Shown here piece by piece: positions 23,097 through 34,900 of a stretch of 64,000 nucleotides of DNA (positions are counted from its first letter, which is position 1; each line of letters starts with the position of its first letter). The stretch is from contig KE159628.1 of assembly GCA_000403335.2 (NCBI GenBank), forward strand, positions 185,387 through 249,386. The letters are read 5' to 3'. The position numbers and the translations under genes were made by a program. Origin of the DNA: Lachnospiraceae bacterium MD335 (GTDB taxonomy: Bacteria > Bacillota > Clostridia > Lachnospirales > Lachnospiraceae). Under the pieces are notes generated by a model. It had not been told where the DNA came from. It saw only the letters and a list, made by a program, of their open reading frames with translations, and ran no database searches.

Positions 23097-25832
23097 TTAC
23101 TGCACAATACTCATATCTTTTCCGGCAAACGGGTTCCACTCTCCCAAGAATGCTTCCACTACCGTATTGTCATTTACAACCGTTGTCTTGTCAGAAAGCG
23201 TTACGTTTCCGTCCGCGTCTGCGCTTAAAATTGCCGTCCAGCCTGCACGTGCGCTTGTGACAGATGCTGCCCCTGTCGATTCTATTGAAGCATATTCCTG
23301 CATAAACGGTGACTCGCCGCTCAGTGTATTAATCCAACCCTTCGGCTGAATCAAAGACTCGCTTACACCGTTGAAGTCCGTCTGCTCAATAATTGTCTTG
23401 TAGAACAATACCTCACTTGTATCAGCCTTCCACGGTCTTCCGAACAGACCCGGCTTAGAAGTCTTTACCGACGCCGTATCAACGCCCGGTGTCGTCGATT
23501 TTACGGTACAGTTGTACATCAGGTAACCCCTGTCACCTGCATTCTGCTGTGCTGCCGTGATGTAGCCTGTGTCGTTCGGGTCCTCGCTTGTATTAAATAC
23601 AAGGTCACATTTTGCAAATACTGCGGTCATCCCGCCGTAAATATAATCTACCGCGCCATAAACAGAACAGTTATAGAACGCTGCGGTCGAACCGGTTCCA
23701 CCAAACAGTGTATCCTGTCTTCCGATAAATTTGCAGTTATCAAAGTAAATCTGCTTGTAGCCGTTGTCAATTCCAACTGCAGAAGCACGCTCTATCATAG
23801 GTTTATTCTGCACTGCCGTACTGCCTGCCTTCATGGAAACACGCGGCGTATCCTTCTCGCCCTTCGGCGCATCGCTTAATGCCACTACCGTATCATTTGC
23901 TTCTTTCTCTGAAATATACTGGTTAAAAGAATTTTCAAAAATAATACCCTCTGCGTTAAATCCGTCAGCCGATACAGCCACCGTTGCATTCCACAGTTTG
24001 TTTGTATTCTTATATGTCGCACATCCGTTCTCCGTGCTGACTTTCAGCACACGCTCACTCCAGCGTCCGTCTTCGCCCATGCTGTAATAGTTGTAGCCAT
24101 GTCCATAGTACGATGTGATGCGCACCGCGTTTTTATCAATATCAACACCTTTGTTTAAAGTTTGCAGGCTTGGTGTTTTGCTTGCATTTTTCAGCGTAAT
24201 GTTTGGCAGCCCGATGACAAGCATCTCTTCATAATTACCCGGCTGAATTTCAATCGTGACACGCTCGTTATTTGGTCTGTCCATATAGTAAACCGCAAGC
24301 AGTGCGTCATTGATTGACTTGAACTCAAATCCTTTCTTGCCTACCTGAAGTACAGGTCTGTACGCAGTCTTTTCTTCCTGTGCTTCTTTTGCAAAGCTGA
24401 TTGTTTTTGTCATGTTCTTGCCGTCAACCTTTACGTTGGACGTAAGCTTTTGTGTATAAGTATCGCTCTTTACTTCCACCTTGTACACGCCGTCTCTTAA
24501 ACGAATCCCTTCGCTTCCCGTAAATGTGTATACATAGCCTTCCTCATCTAAGTTTGTGAAAACAAACTCCGCACCGGCAAGGTCACGCGCAGCTGCGCCG
24601 TCCAATACAATATTTACCTTATATGCAGGCTTCTTTTCAAATATGAAATCCCTCGTTGCATTTTCCGTTGCCGCTATGCTTCTGCGTGTGAGCGCATAGT
24701 CATTAACCATGCCTGCATGAATATCATAGCTTACGCCCTTCTCAAGATGAAGGGTATATGCATCGCCGTTAATACTGATTTCCGGCTTGTAAATCTTGTC
24801 CGAAACAAAAACAAGCGCAAGCTTTTCAAGCTCCGAAGTCCCAAGACCCTTAATCTTTCCCGTGATTGTCACAAGGTCAACCGCATTGACATTGATGTCA
24901 AAGGCTGTCGCACCTGCGCCCTTTGCGAGTGTAAGCTCACGCGCGCTGTTAATCACATACGAATTTGCACCCTCAAGAGAAACATCGTATGAATATTGCT
25001 CACACAGGTTTGCCGCATACGTTCCGCCCTGTACAGGTACAGCTGTTACTTCGCCGGACTCTCTGCTCGTAAATACAATCTTATATCCTGCCGGAATGTC
25101 TGCAGGTGCGGTTACTGTTCCGGATACCGGAACCCTTACGGGACTTTCTACCGTTACTCTTGCCACAACCAGTTTTTCGGTCAATGTATACAGCTTGTAC
25201 ATTCCCGTTTCCGATGCATGATATGTAAGAACCGTACCGTTCTCCACGCCCGTATGATTCTGCTCTGTCTTTGCACCGCTTGGGCTTTCCAAAGTATATG
25301 TATTAACGCTCTTTGCAGAATTTGCACTTGCCGCAACAGTGATAATGTCGCCAGATTCCGCATAAATGCTTAAATTTACGGTATCCGTCATGGACTTGTT
25401 GGAGTAGAGATACCCGTTATATGTATTCCCCGCAAATTTGAGTGATTTCTCGTCGTATCTTGTTACGTCCTTGTTGACAGTGCGGAGTCTGTGCGTGTTT
25501 TTGTTTCCGCCGTCATCAAACGCAAACAGCGTGTCACCCGTCTTATTCTTAACAGCAAACGACGTGATATTCTCGCCGACCGTACCTGCCGCCTTGCCGG
25601 GATAAAATCCGTTTAAGACAGTCTTGGTAAGCATCGTGTTGTAACCCTCGCCAAGGTCTGCGGCGCCAAAGTCATAAACGTCAATATTCCCGTTTTCGTT
25701 CTTGCCCTCCATTTTCTTAGGCGCCTGTGTTGTGCCGGCAGCCGGCTCCGCTGCCGCCGCAGTCATTCCTGACACAAGCATTGCGCCTGCCAAAACGAGC
25801 GCTAAAAGTGGTTTTGTCTTATGCTTTCTCAT
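23097..25832 (-). CDS. Secreted pectinesterase, carbohydrate esterase family 8
   Basis: Pectinesterase removes methyl groups from homogalacturonan so that lyases can cut it. The 911-residue product starts at ATG 25832, preceded by GAGGGA, and has a signal peptide (residues about 8-28, cleavage after TAAAAE-like sequence). Residues about 40-250 form a carbohydrate-binding-like module also found in the next gene, followed by Ig/carboxypeptidase-regulatory-like repeats. The CE8 beta-helix is C-terminal (about 540-860), with Gln706-Asp707 in GRQDTLFGG, Asp729 in VDYIYGG and Arg799 in GRPW, all catalytic positions. It is about 45 percent or more identical by eye to the central part of the larger neighbour. 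No sortase motif is visible, so it is probably released. Confidence 0.93.
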   Translation of the reverse strand: MRKHKTKPLLALVLAGAMLVSGMTAAAAEPAAGTTQAPKKMEGKNENGNIDVYDFGAADLGEGYNTMLTKTVLNGFYPGKAAGTVGENITSFAVKNKTGDTLFAFDDGGNKNTHRLRTVNKDVTRYDEKSLKFAGNTYNGYLYSNKSMTDTVNLSIYAESGDIITVAASANSAKSVNTYTLESPSGAKTEQNHTGVENGTVLTYHASETGMYKLYTLTEKLVVARVTVESPVRVPVSGTVTAPADIPAGYKIVFTSRESGEVTAVPVQGGTYAANLCEQYSYDVSLEGANSYVINSARELTLAKGAGATAFDINVNAVDLVTITGKIKGLGTSELEKLALVFVSDKIYKPEISINGDAYTLHLEKGVSYDIHAGMVNDYALTRRSIAATENATRDFIFEKKPAYKVNIVLDGAAARDLAGAEFVFTNLDEEGYVYTFTGSEGIRLRDGVYKVEVKSDTYTQKLTSNVKVDGKNMTKTISFAKEAQEEKTAYRPVLQVGKKGFEFKSINDALLAVYYMDRPNNERVTIEIQPGNYEEMLVIGLPNITLKNASKTPSLQTLNKGVDIDKNAVRITSYYGHGYNYYSMGEDGRWSERVLKVSTENGCATYKNTNKLWNATVAVSADGFNAEGIIFENSFNQYISEKEANDTVVALSDAPKGEKDTPRVSMKAGSTAVQNKPMIERASAVGIDNGYKQIYFDNCKFIGRQDTLFGGTGSTAAFYNCSVYGAVDYIYGGMTAVFAKCDLVFNTSEDPNDTGYITAAQQNAGDRGYLMYNCTVKSTTPGVDTASVKTSKPGLFGRPWKADTSEVLFYKTIIEQTDFNGVSESLIQPKGWINTLSGESPFMQEYASIESTGAASVTSARAGWTAILSADADGNVTLSDKTTVVNDNTVVEAFLGEWNPFAGKDMSIVQ

Positions 25833-25935
25833 TATTCCCTCACTTTCCGCAGCATATGGCGCTGCTTTTTTATACAATATAACAAATTTCAAGGTATTTT
25901 TCAACTCTAATTTAGGAATTTTATCCCAAAAAGCA

Positions 25936-25959
25936 AGGGCGCTCCAAATGGAGCGCCCT
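25936..25959 (-). terminator. Intrinsic terminator between the two pectinesterase genes
   Basis: AGGGCGCTCC (25936-25945) pairs perfectly with GGAGCGCCCT (25950-25959) around a four-base loop, followed on the minus strand by TTGCTTTTT. It lies 17 bases past the stop of the large gene and so should separate the two transcripts at least in part. Confidence 0.85.
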
Positions 25960-25976
25960 ACTAAAATCAGCATTGC

Positions 25977-28900
25977 TTATGCTTCTTTTATCTTGAATTT
26001 AATTGTCTTTGTGCCATAGTAGCCATTCTTCGCAATACCTCTAATCGTTACGGAAGCAGTGCCTGCCTTATAGTTGTTCTTGTAGCTTCCTGGTACAATT
26101 TCAACATGTTTGCCAAGCTCAAACTCATAAGATCCAAGCAGTTTAATATCCTCAGCCGTAAGCTGTACAGGATTTCTTCCGTCATAATACTTCACAAAAT
26201 CTTTTGCGAACTCTACCTTAGAAGGCTTTGAAAGCTTCGCAATGTTCTTTGCCTTATCATAATAATAAGCTAAAAGCGGATTCTCTTCTGCGTAATTTGC
26301 CTTTGTCGCATCAGTAGGACGGATAATTACCGCACCTCTGCCATCTTCAGCTACTGTAGGCTCGATTACATAGTCCTTATTGACTTTCAGCTTTGTTCCG
26401 AAGTAGTCATTAAGAACCACTGCCTTTTCAAGCGCCTTCTGAAGTGCGGCGCCTTCAAGGTCTCCCTTTGTTATGTCCACTGTAATAGCGCTGCTTACAT
26501 ATACGCCTCCATCAGTGAAGTAAGACGGCTTAATTATATATTCTGACTCACTAAATATACCCTTGAATGCATTCATACCTTTACCTGAGAACTTCACAGT
26601 ACTGCCTACTTCTTTGTTCTTGCTCGCATACTTATAAGATCCCTTAAAGTCTACGCCTTCTTCAAGTAATATTTCATCGACAATTTCCGTGTGGTTCCCA
26701 TTTGTATATCTTCTAAATAAGATAAACTGCGCTTTTGCACCATTAGGTGAATACTCCATACCATAATAAGGAGCATACACATCCGTTTCCGGATTTACTA
26801 CGATCGGCTTAATTGTAAACGGTATATTCAATGTACCTGACACATTGTTTCCAATACCCTTAATAACCAAAGAAGCCTTTCCTGCCTTACGGTTATTCTT
26901 ATATGTTACCGTGTAGTCAATATTCTCTCTAAGCGTTTTGCCGGCACTAGATTTTACAATCAGTTCCTCCGCTACGACTGCCTCTACGCCGCGGTAATCA
27001 TACTCATTGCCCTTAAGGTCCTCGCCGTTTGCATCTTTTGCTGTTACCGTAATATGGTCAGCCTTATTAATTGCAGCTTTCTTAATCGTAAAGTTTACGG
27101 TCTTTGTGCCTATTACAAACTTTTCGCCTTCAGCACATATCGCGTCACTGTCTGCCGAAACAATTACAGAAGCTTTTCCTGTATTGATATTGCTTCTATA
27201 AGATACCTTATACTTCGCCGCATCAATTACGTCCTTTCCTACCTTAACTTCCGTTACCGCAGGTGTTATCGCGTAGCCTGTATAGACAGCGCTCTTTGTA
27301 TCAATTGTAATCTTCGCCTTGCTAAGGTCAATAATACTGTTCTTGTCCGCCTTCTTGTCAAATACCCTAAAGGTCTTTGTAACGCTGCTTTCCGGATTGA
27401 TTCTGTACTCGTCAACCGTTCTGCCCAGTCCTTTAAGTGTTACGGAATAAACGTTACCCTCCTTAAGAACAGGCTTACTTACTTCGTAATCAAGTCCAGC
27501 CGCAAATGTAACCGGATTAATCGGCTTGCCTTCGCTGTCCGTGCCTGCATAATATACAACAGATGTCTTCGGTCTATTTTCCGGATTCTTCTTAGGATCC
27601 GCCAGGATAGATGATACTGCTATATCACATTTATCAATGTCAATTACCGTGATAACCGGTTCGTCTCCGCCGCCATTTCCAATCTGAATTGTAAGCGTTA
27701 AAGGTTCGCTATTAAGGAACTTATCCTTTACCGCAATTGCTTTAATAACGGTATCTTCCGCAATCTTGGCAATCGCAATGCCTGTCTCGTCATTATACTT
27801 GTTACTTGAAGCGCCAGGAAGCTTATTGTCTGTTGTATAGTAGATTTCCGCTCCCTCTGTCGCAGTTGCAAGTTTTACAACAACATCCTCACCTGCATTT
27901 ACGTGAACTGCATTTCCAGTCACCGGCTTACCATTAACTGAAGTAACTGTCGGAGTCTCAGCTTTCGGGAACTCCTCCTCTGACGTGGTGTAAGTAAATG
28001 CCGCAACCGTACTTTGTCTATCACCCTTTACCGCAACCGCTTTGATTGTTGTGTTATTTTCAGTTACTTCGATTCCCTGATCAGGATCATAAGTCTTGCG
28101 TGCTTCCGATTCTACAGTAGGATCTGAATCTGCACCGATTGTATAGTAAATAGTTGTACCTTCATCTGCTGAAAGCCGAACAATTCTTCCGTTCTTCGGA
28201 AGCACTGAGCCGCTCTCAGGCGTTGCTACAGGCATACTAAGCGGTACAAGATATTCAAGTGTCACAACAGCGCTGTACTTGCTGCCTCTCTTTGCAACTG
28301 CCTTTATCACCGTATCCTGACTAACCGTAATTCCGCTGCTCTCTTTGTCGTATGTTGCCGGATTTGATTCTGCAAGTGTCGGATCAGCAGCATCATCAGC
28401 CGTAGCACCCGTTGTATACAGTATCGTTACATCTTCATCAGCGGTCAGTTTCACTTTTCCGCCGCCATCCGGGAATTGGTATCCATTCTTCACGCTTGCA
28501 ACAGGTTTATTTACAATCACATTATACACAGCAGTTGTAACTTCACTGGTCTTACCGGTCATTACCGCAACTGCCTGAATCTTTACGGTACTGTCTTCCT
28601 TATTAACCATATCCAGTGTAAGCTTAACGCCTAATTTTCCTGTATAAAGTGTGTCTTTATCTGTTGGAGCAGCTTCAGCATTTACATTGTAGTAGATTTT
28701 AGCTCCATACGGTGCTGACATCTTAATGCTTGAGCCTAACAATACATTTGCGTCTGTTTCCGGTGTCAATACAGGCTTAGCCGGAGCCGGCGCTTCAACT
28801 ACCTTATAGGTAAATGTTGCAACGTCACTGGTCTTACCATATTTAACCGCAATCGCCTTAACTGTTATTGTATTATCCTTAATGTTTTCATCTGTAACAT

Positions 28901-31900
28901 CTATTGCACCCTTATACAACATTTCAGGAGTTTCTGTCGGATTACCGTCTGCATTTACATTATAGTAAACCTTCGCGCCCCTTTCAGCTGAGAGAACAAT
29001 TGATGCTCCCTTTATAACCTCGTCTTCCTTTTCTGCCTCAGGTGTGATAATTGCTTTCGGCTGTGCCGGTGCCGGTACACCTTCATCATTTGGAAGAACA
29101 ACGGTCATGTCTTTGCCTGCAAACACGTCCCAGTCTCCTAAGAACGTCTCAACAGTAATCGGATCTCCGCTTACAAGCTTCTCTTCCGTCAAAACGTTTG
29201 CCCAGTCGACTCTCTTTGTACTATTGTCTACACCAGACAGCTCGTATGTTCCATATTCCTGGCTCAATGCAGATATGTCGCTCAAAGACTTATCCCAGCC
29301 GACCGGTGTAATCAATGAAAGCTTTTCACCCTCAGTACTCCAATGCGCATCTGCTTCATCAATAATCGTCTTATAGAATACGGCTTCACCCGTATTAGCC
29401 TGCCAAGGTCTTCCTAAATATCCCGGTTTTGAAGTATACTTAGATGCCGTATCCACTCCGGGCATCGTAGAAGTTACATGGCAGTTATACATTAAGTAGC
29501 CGCGTCCTTCTGACTGCTGTGCTGCCGTAATATAACCGACATCATTCTTATTTTCGTCACTCGTGTTAAATACAAGCTCGCACTTTGCAAATACCGCTCT
29601 CATACCGCCAAAGATATAATCCGTGCCGCCGTATACGGAACATCCATAAAATGCTGCCGTAACGCCGACTCCGCCATAGAGTGTATCCTGACGTCCGATA
29701 AATTTACAGTTATCAAACGAAATATGTGACTGTCCGTTTGTGATTGCGAGCGCTGCCGCTCTTTCTACATATGCCTTATCCTGTACGGTCGTATCTCCGT
29801 ACGCCATAGATGCTCTTGGAACAGAACCTTCTTTTGCACTGCTCTGCTTCACAATCACATCTTCGGCTGCCTTTTTAGAAATGTACTGGTTGAATGAATT
29901 CTCAAAGATAATTCCTTCTGCCGATACATTGGAAGTATTGATAACTACCGTTGCATTCCAATAACTTCCGTTCGTACTTCCGCTGCCCGGATTCGTATAG
30001 GACTCGCATCCGTTCTCTTTGTTTGCTTCTAAAACTTCTGCGCTCCATTTGCAGTCATTACCCATACTATAGTAAGAATATCCATGTCCATAGTAAGAAG
30101 TAATACGTACTGCATTTGCATCAATGTCAACGCCCTTATTCCGTAAGCCTATGCTTGCATTTTCACCTGCTGCATTGACAAGTTTAATATTGCTTGTTTC
30201 AATGACAAGCATTTCTTCATAGTTGCCCGGATCTATCGCAATCGTTACTGCCTGGTCAGCAGTTCTATCCATTTTACGCACTGCTTCCAATGCATCATTG
30301 ATTGTCTGGTAATCTTTATCTTTACCTACCGTAATCGTTGCTTTGTATTCAAAAGCTTCGATCACTTCAATTGATTTAATATACGTAGTGGTGCTGCCTA
30401 CCGTAATATCAACCTTATCTGTATTATTGTAAGGTATTTCTAACGTTTTTCTACCACCGTCGGGTTGTGCGGAGTCTGTAATATCACCGCTGACAATACC
30501 CCATGAATAGCCTAACTCTACCTTAACCTTACCGGAACCAGTAACTGGCACGCTGATGATAATATTGCTAAGCGTACTTCCGTAGCTCTCACCATGATAT
30601 TTCCAAGCGCCTTCTCCGCTATAGCTCAATCCGTCACACGGATTTTTAACAACACTGTTTTCATAGGTATTTGCATTTACAAAATCCCATTTTGTAACTG
30701 GAGTGCTGTCAAATGCAATTTTCTTTGTTACATCACTGCCGTCTACCACCAAATTACCCGTCAGTTTCTGTCTAAATACACCGCTGTTTGATACAACAAC
30801 GCTGTAAGTACCGTCTCTAAGCTCAATGTTATCAGTTCCCGTAAAGTTATATACGTAACCCTCTTCCTTCAGATTCGTAAAGGTAAACGTTGCATTTGCC
30901 AAATCGGCAAGTGTCGCGCCTACAGGTTCGATTGTAACCTTGTATACAGGTTTCTTTTTGTACGTAATATTTCTGCCTGTGGCATCCGAAGAAATTCTGA
31001 TTCGGTCACTGTTGTTATTTGCCCTGCTATCGAGCTCATAATCGTTGACACCTTCTGTTGCCAAAATGTACTCAACGCCGCTTTCTAACAAAGCAGTGTA
31101 TGTCTTAGCAGCCTTGTCAACCTCTATAGTCGGAAGATAAAGCTTATCTTCTGGTTTCTCAAAGCTTATTTTTAGGTTGTTCATTGCAGCATCATCCAAA
31201 CCAACAATAGATCCGGACAATTTGCGAAGCGTTACTGCACCAACCGTAATATTATGTGTAAATGTCTGCGTTTCGTTAGCTGTTCCTAACTCAAGTCCCC
31301 CGCCTTCTTCGATGATATATATTGCAGGGCTGACAACTACGTCATAATGATAGTTTTCAAAAAGGTTTACAGAGTAGGTACCATCTTCTGCAACAGTAAC
31401 GTTCTCTGCTTTTCCGGATTCTTTGCATGTAAATGTAAGTGTGAGCGCTCCGTCTACTCCGCTCTTGCGCGTAATAGTTCCGCTTACATTTACTGTTTTA
31501 TTATGCTGTCTGGTAACACGTCCTACAACCAGCTTCTCATCTGTACCGTTATAAATTTTATGTATTCCTGATTTTGTTGCATAATATGTTATCACAGAAG
31601 CGCCTTTAGGTTTTGCAAAATTCTGTGCACGTCCTTCGGGGTCTTCTACCGTAATTGTATAAGCATTACCGTTTGAAGACACTACTGCTGTCATAATATC
31701 TCCGGCATTCAGTTTGACTCCAACATATACGCCCTTTTCAGAACCCTTATTAGAATATAAGTATCCATTATATGTAGCATCTCCTATATTAAGGTGTTTG
31801 CTATCCCATCTTGTCAGATTCTTATTTTCTGTTCTGAGTCTGTGTGTAGCCGGATAACCGCCGTCATTAAACATAAAGTCTACATTTCCGGCATCATCCT

Positions 31901-34900
31901 TTACCTCAAAAGAAGCAATTGTAGCGTTTGTCGTTCCCGGAGCAACGTTCGGAAACCAACTGTTAATAATTTCTTCTGTCAGCTTATTATTATACTTAAC
32001 TGTATCTGTACTTTGCAGCTGCTCTGCACCGAAATCCCACACATCGATTCCTTCTGTATAAACATCGGGAAGTTCTTCTGGCAGGTATTCAATGCTAACT
32101 GTGTGGATCCATAAAGTACCTTCACCTGTTTCACCTATATTGCTAAAGGTCAGGGTAAGATCGCCGGCATCAGCCTTTCTTATGCTGAACTCAGGAACCT
32201 TATCACTTTCTGCAGCAATGATTGTTTTTGTTACCTCTCCGGATGTCGCTGCCATTTCTACAGCAGTTCCAACTCCATATCTGCATCCAAGCACGGTAAC
32301 ATTTGCTTTTCCTGAAAGATTAAGCGTTATGGAAGCGCCGTCACCTGTAGACTCACATCCATGTGAATTGCCTTTATGCTCGATCTTATTGAATGTAAAA
32401 CCATCAATTTTAAGATCCTTTAATGTTGCAAAATTATAAGTACCTGCTGTTGCATACATAACAGGCGTTACATTAATTGCCTTAATATGGTTATCCGCCG
32501 TTATCTCAATGACAACCTTACCGTCCGAACCTGTGCAGTCAAAGGTTTCCTCTGCTGCTTCCGCTGCCTTGCCATCTACCGTATAAGCGGCGCTTTCAGC
32601 AGATACTTTTACCTTGCAGGCATCTCCTTCTACCGGAATTGTAATGATTGTTTTATTCTTCACTGCGGCACCGTCAGTACCCGTACCGGTAGAATCCCAT
32701 CCGCTGCCTTCTGCCGTAGCATCAATGCCAAGACCTGCTACCGTTTCGGTCTTTCCTGTAACTGCCGCACCTTTGTCGCCTTTCAGATTTTCGTCATTTG
32801 CAAAATCCCAGTCCCTGCGGATAATCGGATCAAAGATTGCCTTTATTTCTACATCTGAAGCAGGCATTGTGAATTTGTTATTTTCAATTTTCACATCACC
32901 GCTGATTACCTTCCACTCCTTGAATTGATAGCGGTTATCCGGTGTTGCGGTTAATGTGATTTCTGTGCCTTCCTCGGCAAGAGCTTTATCTACCTTGGCG
33001 GTTCCATTGCCGTCGTCCGTTACGGTTACTTTATATTTTTCTAAACCGCTGCTTTCCGTAGCGACAATGCCGTGTACAAATGACCCCGTTGAATTAATCG
33101 TCAGCGTCACTTCGTTTTCAACGTTTAAGATTGTATACTTTTTGACATTTTCTTCTTTTTTGTTCGGATCTTCCGTATTATTTGCCGTTTCCGGAATCGC
33201 CTTGGGATCTCCATCCTCAGGCATAGAAATCGCAGTACCATACATACATCCCCATATAGTCAGGTCATATTTCTTTCCCGGCTCAAAAGTCAATTTTATT
33301 TTGGCATTACTTACTGTTAATCCATGATCTTTATCCCAGTATTTAAAAGTACCCTCAACAACATCAAGACCGTCAACGTCATCTACAGGGTCGTTCTGTG
33401 AATGATTAGCCGACTGAACTTTTTGGTTAAAGTATGTTGTCGTAAAGTATGTAACCGGTTTTAATTCAATAACAGCCGTTACTGTTATATCTGCATCCGG
33501 CATTGTAAAAGAATACTTACCAGCCGTCTTAGTAAGCTCGACTTTTTGTGTACTTCCATCCTCTCCCGCATAGGTTACATTCCACTCTTTCAGCATATAA
33601 CCATCATTTGGAGTTACCGTAGCAACATCATCCATATTTACGGTTACTCCTGCCTTCGCAGATGTTACAGTGCCTGCAGTTACAGTACCATGCTCAACTG
33701 TTTCCGTAACAGTTATAGTATGCGATGCACCAATTGCCTCAAAAATTGCCTTCACTTCAACATCACTGGCAGGCATTGTGAACGTAGCTGCATTCGCATT
33801 ATCATTATCAGGAGTAATCGTAAGTGCGCCGTCTCCCTCCGGCTTAATTACCTGCCATTCCGCTACTCCGTAGCCACTGTTTGGCTCTGCTGTCAGAGTA
33901 ACTTTGTCGCCTTCGGCTGCATAAACAGGACTAGACTTTGCCGTACCATTTTCATCGGCAGTTGCCTTTATAATATATTTGTCAGTAACATTTTCATTCC
34001 AATAATTTACCTTAAGGTTATGTATCCACATACCGCTTGCAAACGATAATGTAACTGTACCTTCAGCTCCTAATATAATATATTCCGGCGCATCTTTCGA
34101 ACCAGTATAATTTTCTTTCGCTGTTGTCTCAACTATTTTAAACGTTTTTCCATCTGCACCAATAGCTGATGTTACACCATTTGACCCATATTGACATCCT
34201 AAAATAGTAATGTCTGCCTTTTTACCATCAGGAATTGTAATCGCCATAGCACTATCGGCAGCTGTACCAATACCATGTGAGCCACCCAAAGGATTATGCC
34301 AAGTTATATTTTTAACTGCAATATACTTTAAACCAGCATCGCTCGTATTTGCTGAAGTATCTATATTCGCTCCATCCGTCTTTGATGTTGCAAGGTCTTT
34401 AAAATTAATGTTTAAATTATCAACAGCTTCACTTACTGGCTTAAAGCTGCTGTCAATAACGATTCCCTCTACTTTGACTGTTGCAAGGTAGGTATTGCCT
34501 GTCACCTCAATTACAACCCATCCGTTTGCACCTGTACATGTAAAAGTATCCTCTTTTTGATCATCCGCTGTAGATACTGTTCCATCTACTTTATAAGTTC
34601 CTTTATTATAACCTTTTACGGTTACCTTGCTGGCACCTTGAACGGGAACATGGATTTTCAATATATTCGCTTGTGCCCAAGATGCATTATTAGCACCTAA
34701 CTTACCCTCTGTTGCGTCAATCAATAATCCATCTAAATAATCTATCTTTCCTTGAATAGTTAAACTATTACTAGATGTTAACGCTGCCAAATCCCACGAA
34801 GTCTTTATCGTTTCAAATTGAGCTACTATCTCTCCGCTACCGTCATCTACACTACTTGCTGATACAGTGAATTTATTCGGCTCACTTGTTGCATCAACAG

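Noticed and set aside
32092-32928. Several plus-strand frames of 100 or more codons within the pectinesterase region
   Set aside because: All lie antisense to the giant pectinesterase gene, whose coding is supported by clear domains; none has a start signal or recognisable motif.
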